Shown here: piece by piece, positions 4,455 through 6,868 of the stretch
Layout: the number at the start of each line of letters is the position of its first letter
Numbering within the stretch: the stretch's first letter is position 1
NCBI GenBank assembly: GCA_000715685.1
Contig: KL569405.1
Span: 8,863-15,730 of the forward strand
Origin: Streptomyces lilacinus
GTDB lineage: Bacteria > Actinomycetota > Actinomycetes > Streptomycetales > Streptomycetaceae
DNA length: 6,868 nt
Direction: 5' to 3'
Made by a program: the position numbers and the translations under genes
Notes under the pieces: generated by a model
Seen by the model: only the letters and a program-made list of their open reading frames with translations
Database searches by the model: none
What the model was told of the DNA's origin: nothing

Positions 4455-6868
4455 ATGAAGCCCGTCGACCCCCGGCTGCTGCGGTACGCCTCCGCGACCC
4501 GCCTCTTCCTGGGCGCCACGGTCGCCCTCGGGCTGGCGGGCGCCGGCCTGGTCGTGGCCCAGGCGATGCTGATCGCGGAGGTCGTCACCGGCGCCTTCCA
4601 GCACGGACGCACGACCGGCGAACTCGCCGCGCCGCTGGCGCTGCTGGCCGCCGTCGCCCTCGGTCGGGCGGCGGTGGCCTGGCTCACCGAGCTCGCCGCC
4701 CACCGCGCGAGCGCGGCGGTCAAGTCCCAGCTGCGGACGCGACTGCTCGCCCACGCCACCCGCCTCGGCCCCGGCACCCGCCCCACGGGCGAGCTGACCA
4801 CCCTCGCCACGCGCGGGATCGACGCGCTCGACGACTACTTCGCCCGCTACCTGCCCCAGCTGGGCCTCGCGGTCGTGGTGCCCGTCGCCGTCCTCGCCCG
4901 TATCGTCACCGCCGACTGGCTCTCGGCACTCGTCATCGTCCTCACGCTTCCCCTCGTCCCCCTCTTCATGGCCCTGATCGGCTGGGCCACCCAGGGCCGG
5001 ATGGACCGGCAGTGGCGGCTGCTGTCCCGGCTCTCCGGGCACTTCCTCGACGTCGTCGAGGGCCTGCCCACGCTGAAGGTCTTCGGCCGGGCCAAGGCCC
5101 AGGCCGAGTCGATCCGCGCGATCACCGCCGACTACCGGCGGGCCACGCTGCGGACCCTGCGGCTGGCCTTCCTCTCCTCCTTCGCGTTGGAACTGCTGTC
5201 CACCCTGTCGGTGGCGCTCGTCGCCGTCGGCATCGGCATGCGCCTCGTGCACGGCGAACTCGACCTGTACACCGGGCTGATGGTGCTCGTCCTGGCGCCC
5301 GAGGCCTATCTGCCGCTGCGCCAGGTCGGCGCGCAGTACCACGCCGCCGCGGAGGGCCTGGCCGCCGCGGACGAGGTCTTCGCCGTCCTGGAGACCGAGC
5401 CCGCCCCGTCCGGGACCCGTCCGGCACCGGACGCCCGCGGCGCGACCCTCACCGTCGACCGGCTCGTGGTGCGCCACGCGGGCCGTGCCGAACCCTCGCT
5501 GGCCGAGACCTCGTTCGCGATACGGGCGGGCGAGACGGTCGCCGTGACGGGCGCGAGCGGGACGGGCAAGTCCACCCTGCTGAACGTGCTGCTCGGCCTC
5601 GAGCGGCCGACGAGCGGACGTGTGCTCGTGGACGGTGCGGATCTCTCATCGCTCTCCCCCGAAAGCTGGCGGGACCAGGTGGCCTGGGTCCCGCAACGAC
5701 CCCATCTCTTCGCCGGGACGGTCGCCGAGAACGTACGACTGGCACGGCCGGGCGCCACGGACGCGCAGGTGCGATCGGCACTGCGCGCGGCCGGTGCGCT
5801 CGAGTTCGTGTCCATGCTGCCGCACGGCACTGACACTCGCCTCGGCGAGGACGGCGCCGGGCTGTCCGCCGGCCAGCGCCAACGCCTCGCGCTGGCCCGG
5901 GCGTTCCTGGCCGACCGGCCGGTACTGCTGCTGGACGAGCCGACGGCCTCGCTCGACGGGGAGACGGAGGCCGCGATCGTCGACGCGGTGCGTCGGCTGG
6001 CGGAGGGGCGGACCGTGGTGCTCGTCGTGCACCGGCCGGCGCTGCTCGCCGTGGCCGACCGGGTGGTGCGGCTCGGTGCGCCCCGGCCCTCCGGGGCGGG
6101 GGACTCGATTGGGCGCCCGCCGGTTCGCCCGGAACCGGGAGGGGAGGTCGTCGCTGTTCCTTCTGTTGTTCCTTCTACTGTTCCTGGCGACGAGCCGGTG
6201 GTGCGGCGTAGTCCCCTGGCCCGCGTCCGGGCCGCCGGGCGTCCGCTCCGGGCGCGGTTCGCCCTCGCGCTGCTGCTGGGCGCCCTGGCGCTCGGCAGCG
6301 CGGTGGGCCTGATGGCCGTCTCCGGCCGGCTCATCTCGCACGCCTCGCAACAGCCCCCGGTCCTCTACCTGATGGTCGCCGTCACGGCGACACGGGCGTT
6401 CGGCATCGGGCGTTCCGTCTTCCGCTACGCCGAGCGCCTGGTGTCGCACGACGCGGCCCTGCGCGTCCTGGCGGGGCTGCGGGTCTCGGTCTACCGCCGG
6501 CTGGAGCGGCTGGCCCCGGCCGGGCTGCGGGAGAACCGTCGAGGCGACTTGCTCTCCCGGCTGGTCGGGGACGTGGACGCGCTGCAGGACTACTTCCTGC
6601 GCTGGCTGCTGCCGCTCGGCTCGGCCGTGCTCGTCGGCGCCGCCTCGGTCGGCTTCACGGCCTGGCTGCTGCCCGAGGCGGGCGCGGTGCTGGCCGCCGG
6701 GCTGCTGGTCGCCGGGCTCGCCGTGTCCGCGCTGTCGGCGGCGGTGGCCCGGCGCGCGGAGCGGCGGACGGCGCCCGCGCGCGGGGAGTTGTCGGCGCAG
6801 GTGGTCGAGCTGCTGACCGGTACCGCCGAGCTGACGGTCGCGGGCGCCCTGCCCGCGCGCCTGGAGCG
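4455..6868 (+). CDS. cydCD: Fused CydD-CydC ABC exporter for cytochrome bd assembly, 3' end beyond the window
   Basis: The frame is open from ATG 4455 to the last base, 804 codons plus two bases, with no stop. This is a single-chain fusion of the two half transporters that are separate in E. coli. The complex exports thiols (glutathione/cysteine in E. coli; mycothiol or cysteine would be the actinobacterial guess), binds heme, and is needed for functional cytochrome bd. The CydD-like half comes first: membrane helices roughly at 15-40, 57-80, 133-180 and 230-290. Its ATPase domain has Walker A GASGTGKS 366-373, Q-loop Q414, signature LSAGQ 470-474, Walker B LLLDE with D494 and catalytic E495, and H-loop H526. 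A linker at about 540-585 leads to the CydC-like membrane domain, starting near S586 (SPLARVRAAGRPLR, then FALALLLGAL, RSVFRYAERLVSHDAALR). The second ATPase domain lies outside. It is probably cotranscribed with cydAB (16-base gap; ribosome site weak). No adapter interrupts it. Confidence 0.93.
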   Translation, partial: MKPVDPRLLRYASATRLFLGATVALGLAGAGLVVAQAMLIAEVVTGAFQHGRTTGELAAPLALLAAVALGRAAVAWLTELAAHRASAAVKSQLRTRLLAHATRLGPGTRPTGELTTLATRGIDALDDYFARYLPQLGLAVVVPVAVLARIVTADWLSALVIVLTLPLVPLFMALIGWATQGRMDRQWRLLSRLSGHFLDVVEGLPTLKVFGRAKAQAESIRAITADYRRATLRTLRLAFLSSFALELLSTLSVALVAVGIGMRLVHGELDLYTGLMVLVLAPEAYLPLRQVGAQYHAAAEGLAAADEVFAVLETEPAPSGTRPAPDARGATLTVDRLVVRHAGRAEPSLAETSFAIRAGETVAVTGASGTGKSTLLNVLLGLERPTSGRVLVDGADLSSLSPESWRDQVAWVPQRPHLFAGTVAENVRLARPGATDAQVRSALRAAGALEFVSMLPHGTDTRLGEDGAGLSAGQRQRLALARAFLADRPVLLLDEPTASLDGETEAAIVDAVRRLAEGRTVVLVVHRPALLAVADRVVRLGAPRPSGAGDSIGRPPVRPEPGGEVVAVPSVVPSTVPGDEPVVRRSPLARVRAAGRPLRARFALALLLGALALGSAVGLMAVSGRLISHASQQPPVLYLMVAVTATRAFGIGRSVFRYAERLVSHDAALRVLAGLRVSVYRRLERLAPAGLRENRRGDLLSRLVGDVDALQDYFLRWLLPLGSAVLVGAASVGFTAWLLPEAGAVLAAGLLVAGLAVSALSAAVARRAERRTAPARGELSAQVVELLTGTAELTVAGALPARLE
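6156..6185 (+). repeat. 12-base tandem repeat in the CydCD linker with unusual codons
   Basis: GTTCCTTCT occurs at 6156-6164 and 6168-6176, and GTTCCT again at 6180-6185, giving a 12-base period that encodes VPSV, VPST, VP. Together with the preceding GCT this makes eleven successive codons ending in T (6153-6185, residues 567-577), in a gene where third positions are otherwise almost all G or C. It lies in the linker between the first ATPase domain and the CydC membrane domain, where the protein sequence is likely unconstrained. Confidence 0.75.

Noticed and set aside
4034..5477. Minus-strand open frames opposite cydB and cydCD
   Set aside because: The plus-strand frame from 4455 contains a complete set of ABC transporter motifs; the opposite-strand frames are compositional shadows.

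Overview
The window is high-GC actinobacterial DNA, almost certainly from Streptomyces. The signs are third codon positions that are almost all G or C, GTG starts preceded by GGAGG-type ribosome sites, and a gene order I recognise from Streptomyces chromosomes: LacI-family regulator, pat aminotransferase, cydA, cydB, cydCD. Nothing here looks like an accessory island. Apart from the artefacts described below, this is a core locus for respiration at low oxygen.

Layout. Positions 1-19 are an exact 19-bp Tn5 mosaic end, the Nextera library adapter, not genomic DNA. Directly after it is the N-terminal part of a LacI-family regulator on the minus strand (20-167). A divergent intergenic stretch (about 168-525) holds a palindrome resembling CebR/CelR operators. 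A complete PLP-dependent aminotransferase of the Pat/HisC2 type follows (526-1605) and is closed by a strong hairpin (1645-1679). The cyd operon control region (about 1720-1866) holds a perfect 16-bp Rex operator just downstream of a candidate promoter. After it come cydA (1867-3412) and cydB (3441-4438), the two subunits of cytochrome bd quinol oxidase. Last is cydCD (4455 to past the window end), a fused ABC exporter needed to assemble that oxidase. cydCD stays open to the last base and is incomplete.

How the genes work together. Rex senses a rising NADH/NAD+ ratio when respiration slows and leaves its operator. CydA and CydB are then made as a high-affinity terminal oxidase, and CydCD provides the thiol and heme related export function needed for its maturation. 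The aminotransferase is separated from cyd by the terminator and is probably an independent unit.

Most notable observation. Both cydA and cydB are interrupted by the same 15-base fragment of Nextera adapter (CTGTCTCTTATACAC, at 3352-3366 and 4098-4112). Each copy shifts the reading frame and replaces some native sequence. The conserved CydA C-terminus and the last third of CydB continue in another frame after it. With the mosaic end at base 1, this makes three adapter remnants in 4.1 kb, so the apparent frameshifts are best explained as assembly artefacts and not as biological mutations or transposon insertions. I found no convincing undescribed system. The genuine sequence features worth a second look are the overlapping dyad registers at the Rex site, a run of eleven T-ending codons in the CydCD linker, and the CebR-like palindrome upstream of pat.
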